From positions 186,001-250,000 of the forward strand of contig JALIZF010001760.1 in the NCBI GenBank assembly GCA_029948255.1: a stretch of DNA of 64,000 bases. Reading direction: 5' to 3'. Each line of letters starts with the position of its first letter. The stretch's first letter is position 1. The DNA is from Telmatactis stephensoni (Eukaryota; Cnidaria; Anthozoa; Actiniaria; Isophelliidae). The notes beneath the pieces were generated by a model. The model made no database searches, was not told the origin of the DNA, and saw only the letters and a list, made by a program, of their open reading frames with translations. The position numbers and the translations under genes were made by a program. Below are positions 44,521-56,315 of the stretch, piece by piece.

Positions 44521-44908
44521 TTATAAGAAAGACAAACGCAAATGTTGTACAACGTTTCGACATCTTCCGATGTCATTACCAAGTCATGGTAAACACCGCT
44601 ACGAAGAACATGGATTAACAACAGCAATACCTAGACAGAACTTTTCCATTCTAAAGAAATGTAAAACTAAGTTTGACTGTTTGGTTTATGAAATGCTTTA
44701 CATACGTGAAAGATCACCCAAGCTGAACATTCAATCAGACTCAATACGTGCCAAACTGTTCACTTTATCAGAAAATAAACATTATTGTAAATTAGCATAT
44801 CAATCATTGAGATATATGTTCATCCTTGCTCAATAAAGACCATTACTTGACAATGACATCGGAAGATGTCGAAACGTTGTACAACATTTGCGTTTGCCTT
44901 TCTTATAA
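44521..44908 (+). mobile_element. Penelope-like element 3' fragment inside 57-bp inverted repeats
   Basis: 44521-44577 and 44852-44908 are inverted copies with one mismatch seen, each containing gacatcggaagatgtcgaaa (or inverse), a hammerhead-like stem II plus GAAACGUU. Between them a frame ending at 44836 gives ILKKCKTKFDCLVYEMLYI and LNIQSDSIRAKLF, the conserved end of the Penelope GIY-YIG domain. Penelope-like elements are known to carry inverted or direct terminal repeats with hammerheads. The reverse transcriptase is missing. Confidence 0.68.
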
Positions 44909-44949
44909 AATGACACGTTACTTTCTGAAAAGGTTTAAAAATTTGTAAT

Positions 44950-45305
44950 TAATTGTTTTTTGAAAAAATAAGTCAATGGTGGCTTATAAGCGCATGAAAA
45001 AGTGTTTGTACCTGAAAAAATATAAAAAAGGATAATGAAACAAAATAGGTTTTTTTCATGAAAATAATGAAAAGAAAAGTAAAAATAAATGAATAAAACT
45101 AGCTAAATCATCAGAGAAAACGTAAGGCTATAATAACCTAGGTTTTACTAAGAAGACCTTTTGTTCATTGTGATGTAATACTTGTCGATATTGGCAAAGA
45201 TGGTTTTACTTGATTGAAAGCAATGAGCAAAAGAGTCGCCAGAACACGTTAATTTTCCTTTTTTTAATTTTTTATGGAATATTCCTAGACTTTCGACGTT
45301 TAAGT
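44950..45305. repeat. Dispersed repeat pair member (partner 24090-24445)
   Basis: Direct, diverged copy beginning 42 bases after the Penelope fragment. Confidence 0.65.
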
Positions 45306-45414
45306 CAGACCACATGCGGTGAAAAGCCTGTGCTCCCATCAATCGGCCAACCATGCCACGTATCCAAAAAAAGTACAAAACCTCCCTTTTGAAGCCTAGT
45401 TTCTTTTGTATTAA

Positions 45415-46496
45415 GGTGGCCCGTACCTATTGATTTGTTTGTTGGGCATGAATTTCAATCGCGTCCTTTTACATCAAAACCTTGTCCGATTTCTGAGAAA
45501 TTTGCACTAGGTATAATTCAGTAAGCTTCAAAAGTAAGCAACTTCATCAAGTCGACGTTTGAGCTGCCAAGGTAAAACCCTCACGGTTTGTTAATTTATT
45601 CAAAACGACACCTTACTATCTGTTGCAAAATTCCGCACGGGATCCAGACTTTTGGGAATAAAGACAGTAGTTCTCTGAATACAATTGCTTCTGAGTCTAA
45701 ATCCCGTGTGGAATTTTGCAACAGATAGTAAGGTGTTGTTTTGAATAAATTAACAAACCATGAGGGCTTTACCTTGGCAGCTCAAACGTCGACTCGATGC
45801 AGTTGCTTACTTTTGAAGCTTACTGAATTATACCTAGTGCAGCAAACACAACGACACTTGGCAACAGGTATGTTAACATCTTGTTCTATCCCATACCGAG
45901 AAAATTTCACGAAACAATTCGACAGAATTTGTAGAAGTCGAAGTAATACAAATTCGCAACGCTCGCCTCGTGGTCACAAAAATTACTCCCCAAATTTGCT
46001 TGAGGATAACATTGGCGTTTAGCTTCTCATCTCTCCAAATTTTGTTTACAAGTTACAATAGGTATTTGTCTTTCTTACAGCAGATATAGTTCTCGCTGTT
46101 TTTGAAATTTTGTTGAGATTTTGGCGGTAGTTTTGACTACATAATTTTGCGTCGTAACAGGCAGCACAAATTTTGTATCGCAACTTCTAAGGCACCAATT
46201 GGCACGATACATGTTGTATGTAGTCCTCTATGCCTTTATACTTGATTGACGAAATAGGAAAAAAATTCACCTTGGAATTTTGGATTTATGACCAATTTTT
46301 CTCAAAAAGCCATTTTTAAAAATCGTCTGATATCTCGAATTACTTGATCTAATTCGCAGAAAAATAATTACCGGTACAAATTTCAAGGCTTGTAGACAAA
46401 TGGCTGCAAATTTCTCAGAAATCGGACAAGGTTTAGATGTAAAAGGACGCGATTGAAATTCATGCCCAACAAACAAATCAATAGGTACGGGCCACC
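45415..46496. mobile_element. TTAA-flanked element with ~90-bp terminal repeats
   Basis: GGTGGCCCGTACCTATTGAT ... and its inverse are nearly perfect over about 90 bp. TTAA lies at 45411-45414 and 46497-46500. It contains the large palindrome at 45507-45840. No transposase frame. Confidence 0.74.
45507..45840. repeat. Large palindrome, ~137-bp arms
   Basis: 45507-45643 and 45703-45840 are inverted copies with few mismatches (gcactaggtataattcagta; ttgcaaaattccgcacggga) around a ~60-base centre. It may be a foldback element nested in 45415-46496. Confidence 0.76.
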
Positions 46497-46779
46497 TTAA
46501 AAGATTTCGTACGCTTCGAATTTGCCATGTTTCCCGATCCCGGCCACGTTGAAGTTTTGTTATCAGTAATAAGACTAGCGAAAGTTTTTGTTAAATGGGA
46601 AGCAGCTGATAAGAAAAATCGAAATAAATGTCCAAAATCCAAAATCCAAAAGTTATGAGAAATTTTCATGTTTTAACCAATGAGATAAGTGCTTTATACA
46701 ATACCGCAATTAGGGCCTAACGGTTTGTACTGTTATGCCGTTAGGCTCCCTAGTTCTTACGCGCATCGTCACTTAAAAG

Positions 46780-47200
46780 GAAACTTTCTCGAGCTTGTGA
46801 AAAAAGTTGAAGTTCCGTACAACTGCAACTTTGTTATCTCAGTTTTCATCTATTTTTAATGAAGGTAATGTCAACTTTATTACCATCCTTGTCAGTAATT
46901 GATATCATTTCGACCAGATGGTCTGCATGAGTGACATTTTCAGCCTTTCAACGGAAGACGCATCTTTGAGAACACTCTGTGAAGATCCTCCCTAACTCTA
47001 TCAGAAATAACCGACTTATGAAAAGAGTGAAAACAAAGTTTAACAAGCCAAAAAGGTCTCATTCAAACATCGTACTTATTTGAAGATACATCTTTGAGAA
47101 TATATATACTCGTTAACGATTCCAGCGAAGTCCGAATCTCCAGTCACCTCCGACAACAGTTTGCTAAGCGGAAAACAAGTTTGCTTAAAACATGAACATT
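46780..47200 (+). pseudogene. GPCR locus copy C, 5' region only
   Basis: Aligns with the leaders of A and B (ggaagacgcatctttgagaa, ataaccgacttatgaaaaga, gattccagcgaagtccgaat) up to ATGAACA at 47192, then homology ends. The receptor frame and the TATA box are gone. Confidence 0.7.
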
Positions 47201-49090
47201 TTTGAGATACCCCCAAAGCATTATGGGATTGATAATGATAACGCTGGGCCACACGGAACTTTTTATTTTTTTATTTTTTAAATGAAAATACAAATTGAAT
47301 TCATTTTTCAAAATGATATTTTTCTTTCAAAAACGTTTTCAAAATGATACTCAAATCAAAAATCTAATTCAATTTAATATTTGATTTTCATTGTCTTTTT
47401 TGAATGAAATTAATGTTTCTTTTTTTATTGTAGTTGGATATTTAGATAAAATCGAAGCCGGTTTGAACTGTTTTCGTGTTTGAAATGTGATGTTAAGTTA
47501 ACAAATCGAAGCCGAATTGATGATGAAGATGAAATTGATGAATAAAAATTGATTAATAACCATGGGCCACCATACAAGTTCAAAAGCTCAAGTTCAAAAA
47601 GTTCAAAATGAAAGAAATACGGGTCGTTTGCTGCTTTTGAAGATTTCTTTTTGCTGTTTCTTAAAAACTGGCTAAAATCGAGCGAGCTGACCGGCGACAT
47701 GTGAAAGCCTGAAAGTTTGTCAAAATATTGCTTCAACCTAAAGGAATGACATGTCATTGTTTTCGGTCATTTTATCACGGATATTATCTAAAAAGTTGTT
47801 ATATGTGCTGCTCAATTTTGAATTGATTTCAGTACGTAGGTTTTTGTGATTTTGAAGAAAGCCACTTCGATGCAGTCCTCAATGTTTGGGCCAATCATGA
47901 GCGCTGATTTTGAGACGGCATTACCGGAACTACAGAGTGATATCAGAAATGAAAAGGGCATGCATCATTAGACCAAATAGGATTGGTTGGTAGTGATAGC
48001 ATTGTAGAAAACGGTTATTTTCAGTAATTTTGAAAATAATTAAAGCCATTAACATAAAACTGGAAGTACGAGGAATAGGGTGGGGCACTATAGTCAGTTA
48101 GGTAGAAGGAACAGTACTTGTAAAGAATTATCGCATTTCATGAAACAACTAGTTAATGCAACAATTGTATTTAAAATTTTAAGTGAAAATTAATTCCACA
48201 TGTGTAAAACTGGAAGTATGGATTTTTGGGCGTGGCGCTACATCAGAAATTAATCAGCATGTTGCCTTCTATTATCATGCCAATTTTCATGCTTGTACAG
48301 CCAAAGAAACTGAACAATTCTCACCATATTCCTGCACTAATGAGCCCGCCAGTTATGAGGAGATGTAAATGAAGTTTTAGAGAAAGTTACATAGATAAGG
48401 GTCTACAAATATATGCCTCACTGGCAAAACTTTAGTGATCGCGCAACACCTACGAGCTGACACAGGTCATCAGACAATCTGCTAATTTGGACGACTATTT
48501 GTATATGTAATTATATAGTTGTCTCTAATCCCAACATTATGAGCACTTATCTTTATTCTCTGGTAAATTGTCCAATTTCAAGTGTCCAATTTAAGAGAAA
48601 TTGGACAGTCAACCAAAATTAAAGAAAAGTCTATATGTTGACAATATGTGATTTAGAGGCAACTATATATTTATTGCGTAAATTAATATTTAGAATATAT
48701 AGAATAGAATAGAATAGAAGAACTATATTTATCCACGGTAAATTCCATCAGTTAAATAAAAAATATTTGGGTGTAACAGGATATAGTGATGCAAACAGTG
48801 CATTATATGTCATTGCAGTGTATACTATTATTAGTATCAAGGGACTTCCCTGTTATAATGTTACTAAAAAAATTGCATCATGTCACTAGTACCAGTCCAC
48901 TACCGAGTCAATTTACCCAGCATACCATGCGAGCGATCAAGGAGAAAGTTTGATTCATAAACTCCAAATGTTTTATGAAGTTTGTTTTGTGTTTTGGAAT
49001 TTTCTTGCGAAAATGTGACCGGTAATCAAATTTTAAATACGTTTTTCTGGAACTTTTATACTTTATAAAGAACTACTTAGCAATCGAGTC
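47201..49090. other. Intergenic with dispersed repeat 47967-48345
   Basis: 47967-48345 is the inverted partner of 22186-22555. The rest is A/T-rich. The 110-residue minus frame at 47425-47757 has no recognisable domain. The promoter of the following gene should lie in the last few hundred bases; no TATA box is clear. Confidence 0.5.
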
Positions 49091-52000
49091 ATGAGTGACT
49101 GCGAAAATTGCGAAGAAGAGGCGACGAACGAAGATGGTTTTTGTCCAAGTAAGCTTCTAATCTTGACCTATAGACTAAAAACATCCATTGAAAGTAATAC
49201 CATTTTATTCCTTAAATGCTCAAATGTTTTTCTCCACAGCTCAACCTGATGTAGAAGAACTCAGAAGAAAGCTAAAAGCCCCTGATCGAGGAAAGCTCGA
49301 GCGAGAGTTGGAGAAAATCGGTGCTTCAATTCGTGAAAAAGAAGCCAAATTGGTATCCAATTTGTTGTTGTTTACCGTATAAGCTTTTAAATATACTTGT
49401 GAATAATATAAATATGACCTAAAGAATCTATGGAATATTGAATAATATGTTTATTCTCACTGCATGCACATCTAATCGTTGTTTTCCCATTTATGTATGA
49501 GGATTATTCAGCCTTAATTAGTAATTTAAACTTGTAGCGAGCTTTACAAAGTTCTCGATCCCAAGGAATGTCCTCCAGCAGCTATGAGTCGAAAGATCGT
49601 GATTCCTTGATGACAGAACTCCGTGGGTTTAAGGCAGAAAGAGAGAAAGAAATAGAAACACGTAAAAAGATAGATCAAGAATTGAAAGGTGTTAATTCAC
49701 TTGTTCAACAGAAGGTATGTTCATTTAATTCAAGTAGATTTCATTAAAGTTGATGGAATCCTGTAGCAATGATATGTGTAATAGGTCACAGTTTGAGTCT
49801 GGCAGGAATATGTTTGGTGAGGATTAGGATTTTTAGGTTGTGACGCAATTACAATGTAGTCCTAATGTGCTATTCCATCTTCCATTCACTGTTGCTTGCA
49901 AATGAGGGAAGTATATACAGGGGAGATTTCCTCCAAAGTGTGTGTGTGTAGAGGGGGAGGGGTGAGGGATGGGTATTGAGTGCCATTTTGTTGGAAACAA
50001 AATGTAGCAATTCTGGCTGGTGCTTCAAATTGCCATTGGCTTCTGGGATTTGCTGAAGTTTTTTTCCTGAATGTCTGAAAAAAAAATCCAGATAAAATGC
50101 ACATGTGGACATTTTTTAGCTCAAATTTCATGAAAGCTGTACATTGTCAAAATGTCCAAAATCAACATTCCTAGTAGGACAAATTAAGATTAAGAAAAAC
50201 TTACCATTGAGTTCTTATTTGTGTTATAACTGAGACATACTGTACATGTAATTTCAATCTAAAATATTTTAATACTGTTACAGTAATAATTATTAATTAT
50301 GATAATCATTATACTTTTCCAGAATGATGCCTGTGGAAAGGTTCAAGCAGGACTCAAGTATAAAACTGAAGCTAAGGCAGATGAAGCCATCAGGTATTAA
50401 CTATTAGACTGATACACACAAGGTGGTTGAGGTTAAGTTCACACAAGAGTCATGACCAAATATTGACCAAAGTCAAGCTTTATAGCTAACAGATAGCCTG
50501 TGATCCAGGTGACTTTGTGCCCCTTCACCTGGTGCCCAGGTCCTCCCTTTAATTTGTCTATAATCAGATTATCAATTTATTATGTTTATTATATCATCAA
50601 ATGTTTTCTTGATATTGTGTTTTCCTTTTTTCATGTAGGAGATTAGAACATCAGATGAGAGTTCAACAGTTAAAATTAAGAGAGGAAAAGCGACTAGTAT
50701 CAGAAATTGATGCATTGAAACGGTCAAAGAAATTAATCCAGTGAGTAGGCCAGGATACTCTGGATGTACCAATAAAGCTAGATTTCAAATATACATGTAA
50801 TCACCAGAAAACTGATTTCAGTGACTGTAGTGATAGAAACATTACCATGTGGTCTCACTGTTCACTGACATAGAGCAAAATGTGTAGCTACATGTAGAGT
50901 GATTTTTATTTGACCGTGAAAGAAAAATGACTATTTAGTTTGTAGTAGTTGATAAGAAACAACAAAACAATGGCTTTAGAGCCTAGAGCAGATTTCGTAT
51001 GAGTGTGAAACGGACCATGCCGTAACGTGGCCGTGTCAGTGCCGTGATGTCTATAAAAACATTCGCAATTCCTGCCGTAACCGTGTCGTGACCGTGCGGT
51101 GCCGTTTTCACAGTCATACGAAATCTACTCTAGATACTACCAACTATTAGTTTGACTAATCTTTCACAGTCAAATGAAAATCACTCTAGCTGGTGTATGA
51201 TTGCTGCAATCTTGCATAATTTTTCTCTGATCATAGTGAGTGTGGAAAACACATGAAGTGAGGTTTTTACAAAGTGCTATATTTGTTGTCTTGTTTTTAC
51301 TGTGAAATACATGTACTTACTACTGACAATCCTTGCCAAAATTTGTGGGCACGATGTGAAATTTATGAGTTTTCTGTACACTTTACAGCCATGGTATTGG
51401 ACCTCTACTCCCTGTATATAATATTGCTAGGAGCTAGAAGGTCTGTCGGACGGATTGCTGAGTAGTAGGGGTTTTAGCAGCAACATTGTACAGGGGGCAT
51501 GGGAGGAGCTAATCTCATGACAATGATTGTAGGCTTATAAGGAACCATGCCATGCACATTCAAAATGTCTGTCACAATTGAAGGGTTCCTTGTTAAAGTG
51601 ACTTTTGATGGATGTCCTGAGATTAATTTTTCTAACATAGAATGTTAATTGATCTCATTTTATGCCATTGAAAAAATATCAAAAAAGTCACTTAGGCCAT
51701 TTTCACATGGAACCCTTCAATTGTGTTAGCGTTGTGACTATGTTATAGTCATAGGAAAACTCTTGCTGTACATTCATAGCAGGCTGTGAAATGGACTTTG
51801 CCATGCTATGACCGTGTCTGTGCCAAGTTATCTATAAAAACAATTAAAATTCCTGATGGAATCCTGATGTATACCATTATTGTTCTGTTGTCACAGTCAT
51901 ATAGCACTCTTAACAATGCTTTTATTGTTTTGATACAGTGATTTTGATGCCCTGAAGCATGAGATTAGCCAGTTAAGAGAGAAACAGTACTCTCTTCGCA

Positions 52001-55000
52001 CTCAGAGAGATGTAAGTATGTTGTCTATGTAACAAATAGATTCCATTTGTACATGCATGATTGAGTCTATGCTCCTATGAGCGCATGTAGACAGTGACAA
52101 AATATACTTAGAACAAAATTTAACACACATTCTGACATATTGTGTATGATGTACAGTATTAGAGAATACATAGATGCAAGAAAAAATATACATGTACACA
52201 ACTAGTTTTTAAAAAATACAGTATATCAACTACATTTTGATCATACTGTGTGTGTTAAGGGTCTTCCATACATTCAAGCAAATTTTCTTTGGCAAATAAC
52301 TTGCTTAATGTATGTAGATGAGAACATTTGACCCAATTTTATAGAGAAAATTTTTTGCTCAACATATGTTGAAGGGCATTAAGATTCTGTGCATCTGTGC
52401 AAATGTTTCCAACCAATCATAATTATATAATTGCCAATCATATCAATTAGTATAAATATAAAGCAAAATTAAACAGCAAATGATTGACTGCAGGAGGCAG
52501 CAGTGGTCAGAGTGTCCAAGTGACCTCAAGTTCGAGTCCTGCTCTGGCCACTAGCTGAGACTATACTTATTCTGGTTCGTCATGTTAAAATTCATTTTCT
52601 CGACCATTCTTGTATAGCCAACTGGTTTGCCTCCTTGCCAGTTGGGTTTCTTAAACACTATGTTTCATTTACATTTATTTAGTTGTGATTATTTCAGTGG
52701 AGTGCCTGGAAACTAGTAGGATAGCTAAGTGCTTTTCCACTGTAAACAAAGCATTTACATTTCACATTTAACAGCAACCAACAGTTTAACAATGAATATC
52801 TGATTAAAAATAAAAAAAATAACTAAAGATAACCATCCTGAACAGTTTGTAATTTTAAAGACTTTTGGAAAGAAGGTCATTAAAACTGAATCATTGTACT
52901 AAATAACAAATTCATGGAGTTTAATTGTACCAAGACTGTACTGCACGTTGTGATCAGGGAATCTGAGTCTGTTTAATTTTCTTGTACAGAATTGTATGAG
53001 AACCATTGCAAGACTGAAGTCAAAAGAAGAGGAGATTAAAAATGACCTTGATGAACAAAGACACAAAAATGTTGAAGGCAAAACAACAACAAAGAGGATT
53101 TAACAATGAAAAGGCTGCTCTAAAGAAAGGTAAAAATCTCTGACAGAATAACCTGGTTCACAAAAAACTTTGCTTCACACTAGTAACACAATTGTTATGT
53201 ATTGTTGTTGGGTTTCCTGTGCCTCTCCTTCCCATACTCCCCTGGGGGCACACTTGTACGCACGTCAAGAGATCAGTAAACAACATGGCGGACCACAATC
53301 TTGTGTAGTTTATTCCTTTATTTACTCCATATACACTACAACAATCATGAGGGCATTTCAAGTTTTAAACATACTCCACATTGTACTACTCCTTAATAGC
53401 AGTGTTTGTCTTCTTTTTTTTCCCGCCTAGTATGTAATATGATACTTAGTTTGTTTATGTTGCTTGCACTTGCATATACTATTACATTGTATATATTGTA
53501 TTACTTGTATAGCTAGTGTGAACTAATGAGACTTACACATTAATGTGGAATATTGTGTGGAATGGGGATGGTTAAGACACAAAGACTGTACAAAATTATC
53601 AGCAAATTTTACCATCTTCAAAGGATTTTTGCTAGAGCCAGATTAAATGTGTCATAATTTTGGTAACCTTAATCTACCTTGTTCCCTCAAAAATCGCTGT
53701 AGAAATTGATGACCTTTACACTCACAAAAGAGCCCTCATTGCTGAGTTTAACAAGGAGAAAGAAGAACACGCCTCCCTACTCAAAGACATTCGACTACAA
53801 GAAAGACAAATAAGAAGAGAAGCGGAAGCAATGAAAAAAATAGAACAAAGACATAAGCTAAAGAAACTGCATGGTGATGAGATGTAAGTACTAGATGTAT
53901 GAAGAAGTGTCACAGAGTAGATTTGTATAACTGGGAAAATAGCATTAGTTACAGCAAAGCACGGTTGCAGCAGAAGTTTCAAATGTTTTTATAGACAGCT
54001 TGCCACTGACACTGTGAAGGGCGTGGTACTCTTACTAGGAAAATTATATCTTAAATATTTATTAATATAGAGGATAAATGGACACAGTTATACTTTTGAC
54101 TCTGGTTTTATAAGTACAAAATGATAATATAATTATTGTTCGGTACTTTTCATTTTCAGAGCAGAGCAAAATTTTGTAGATACTGAACAAGAGAGAATGC
54201 TACACTTGTGTGATTCCTTGATAACATACCTAGAAGGGTTGAAAGTCACTACAAAGGCTGAAGAGTCAGAACTCTTTCATGAACAGCAACCACATTTGAC
54301 AGGTGCAGTATTCATATTCAAAAATTATTGCATACAGTAACATCCAGGGGTGTCAAAAAGTGCAACCATCACTGTGGAAATTACTTTCTACTTTGAGGTA
54401 TTTGGCTTGCTGATAGTCACTGGGAAACACACACAAAAAAAAGGCAAAAGGTAGATTAAAACAAAACTTAAAATAAATAAAAGCTTTTGTCATGAAGCAT
54501 TGGCCCCAGTGCCATCTTCTAATAAATGTTTAGGTTGCAACCCCTCAACTCTCCCCCTAGATCTGCCCTCTATTTTAAGGATGGCTTTATGGGATGTGCT
54601 TTTCTGTAGTCATATGAATTCTGGGCTTTGGTTCAAACTTACTAAGTTTCCATAGTTTAGGCCAATTATTAATTGAAGTTATGAATTTTCAGAAAAAGAT
54701 TCTAATTTTACTGGTGGAGCCTTCCTAAAAAAGAAATCTGATGATGATTTAGAAGCAATGTATGGTGGAGCATCCAAGAAAACTGGTAGAAGAGGCAGTA
54801 GAAAGGGCCGGAAATCTACACAAAAAGATGTAAGTAACACAGTGAGTTTTTTTACATTAATTTGTTCCTAGTAAATTCTAGCCTGATTATCAGACTGTTG
54901 GAGATTGTCTGTTACACTTCCTCTTCCCCTCCCTGTCTAATTCACCAAACAGAGACCTGTATGTGTTCTACTGTTCGATTTATGAGATATGTTTGGAATG

Positions 55001-56315
55001 TTAGTGCTTTGATTGAGTGACGATATATATACACAAAACAAATAAGACTTCAGTAACATATTTTTGGTCTCTTATTAACCTTAGCAGTAAGTATTAGACA
55101 GGATTTAACCCTACATTTAAGCATGCAAGAATTTGGTGTTCACAAAGTTGATTTCTGCTTCTTGGCTGTTGGATTTATGACAGAGTCAACTATTATTCCT
55201 TTGTTAATGAAGAAATTTGAGGAAGAACTTACTATTTGATCAGAGTTCATTTGCCTACATACATTATCTGCAACTGTAGACGTCTGTAAATATTCTCCGT
55301 GTTCTGTGTTTTTTTTTCTTTTCATCCATAGAAAGAAGTACATGTAATTCCAATGCTAACTTTACAAGTGCATTATATTCCAGGTTGCTAAAAAACTAGT
55401 TTTACATCCTCTTGTACTGGATCAATTCTTATCTCTAACTATAACACCACCAACCACAGCAACAGAGGTTCCTAAAGTTTTAGAATTACTGATTGAAAAA
55501 AAGGTGAGACATTGTACACACTGTAAATGAGCTTGTGGGCAGCTTTAATATTCCTTCCTTCCTTCCTTCCTTCCTTCCTTCCTTCCTTCCTTCCTTCCTT
55601 CCTTCCTTCCTTCCTTCCTTCCTTCCTTCCTTCCTTCCTTCCTTCCTTCCTTCTTTCCTTCCTTAATTCCTTCCTTCCTTCTAGCTTTCTCCCTTCCTCT
55701 ATTCCTTTGCCTTCATTAATGTATTCATTGCTTATTTGCAGGTCAATCTGAATACCGTTATTCACATCCCAGACACATTGTCATGGTTCTATGAGCTCAG
55801 TGTCTTCTTCAACATCAAGTGGGGAAAACTTCCCATCTTTACCATCTCAGGGAGAAACTTTATCATCTTTGGACATTGTAGAAGCCAAAGATGATTCACA
55901 TCAATCAAATGATAACTTAAAGGACTCTGAAGATATTACAGATTTAATTGACCAACAGCAACAGCAGCAAAACCAACAACAACAACATCAACAAGAACAA
56001 GAAAATGAGTGTATTAATATATCAGAAAAATGTTTAGAAAATGGAGACTCACATTCAAAAGAAGACAATTTCTCACAAAATGCAAATGACAATATTATAA
56101 AAGAATGCAAAAAAATAAGTTTTGAAAGCAACAATGATGTCACTTCTACTCAAAATATTGACAATGAAGAACATTTCAGCCAAGATACTGGAAATCCAGA
56201 GAATGGTGATGTTAAATCAAATGGTAACTCAAGTATGTTGGATCGGGAAGAAACTTTAGGTCCAAACAAAGACCATGTTGGTACCAAAGGAAATTTTAAC
56301 ACCAAAAAGTGTTGA
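49091..56315 (+). CDS. Bfr1-like coiled-coil protein, at least 12 exons
   Basis: Exons: 49091-49148 (ATG), 49240-49352, 49538-49714, 50323-50393, 50639-50740, 51939-52011, 52990-53129, 53703-53883, 54160-54302, 54693-54829, 55384-55503 and 55742-56315, all AG/GT. The product of about 628 residues is a long charged coiled coil. Segments ADEAIRRLEHQMRVQQLKL, EKRLVSEIDALKRSKKLI and LVLDQFLSLTITPPTT follow the pattern of fungal Bfr1 and plant proton-pump-interactor proteins, which bind polysomes, RNA or ATPase. The tail is acidic, Ser/Gln-rich and disordered, with a Gln run near 55951-55995. Two +1 shifts break the frame: one base too many near the A5 run 53065-53069 (stop 53101-53103 if real), and one between 55742 and 55791 (stop 55892-55894 if real). 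AATAAA is at about 56614. Without shifts the 5' product is about 240 residues. Confidence 0.68.
50985..51131. mobile_element. TIR element, AGAGCAGATTTCGTATGA family
   Basis: AGAGCAGATTTCGTATGAGT ... and the inverse CATACGAAATCTACTCT, with CTAG-like flanks. The interior is gccgtgacc repeats. It lies in an intron of the Bfr1-like gene. Confidence 0.68.
51575..51723. mobile_element. TIR element, CAATTGAAGGGTTCC ends
   Basis: CAATTGAAGGGTTCC and inverse, with aagtgacttttga / tcaaaaaagtcactt inside. A partial relative is at 8482-8522. Confidence 0.62.
52490..52730 (+). mobile_element. tRNA-derived SINE in a Bfr1-like gene intron
   Basis: Box-A-like TGGTCAGAGTG (52504-52514) and box-B AGTTCGAGTCC (52529-52539) have tRNA-like spacing. 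They are followed by a body with ttgccagttgggtttcttaa. Confidence 0.62.
55551..55680. repeat. (TTCC)n microsatellite in the last intron
   Basis: About 30 units, with two interruptions near the 3' end. It lies between exons 55384-55503 and 55742-56315. The poly-Phe/Leu/Pro/Ser and Lys/Glu/Gly/Arg frames across it are artefacts. Confidence 0.95.

Noticed and set aside
47425..47757. 110-residue minus frame as a gene
   Set aside because: A/T-rich low-complexity translation (Ser and Phe runs) with no recognisable domain.
55472..55765. 97-residue minus and 74-residue plus frames rich in Lys/Glu/Gly/Arg or Phe/Leu/Pro/Ser
   Set aside because: Readings of the TTCC microsatellite in an intron.
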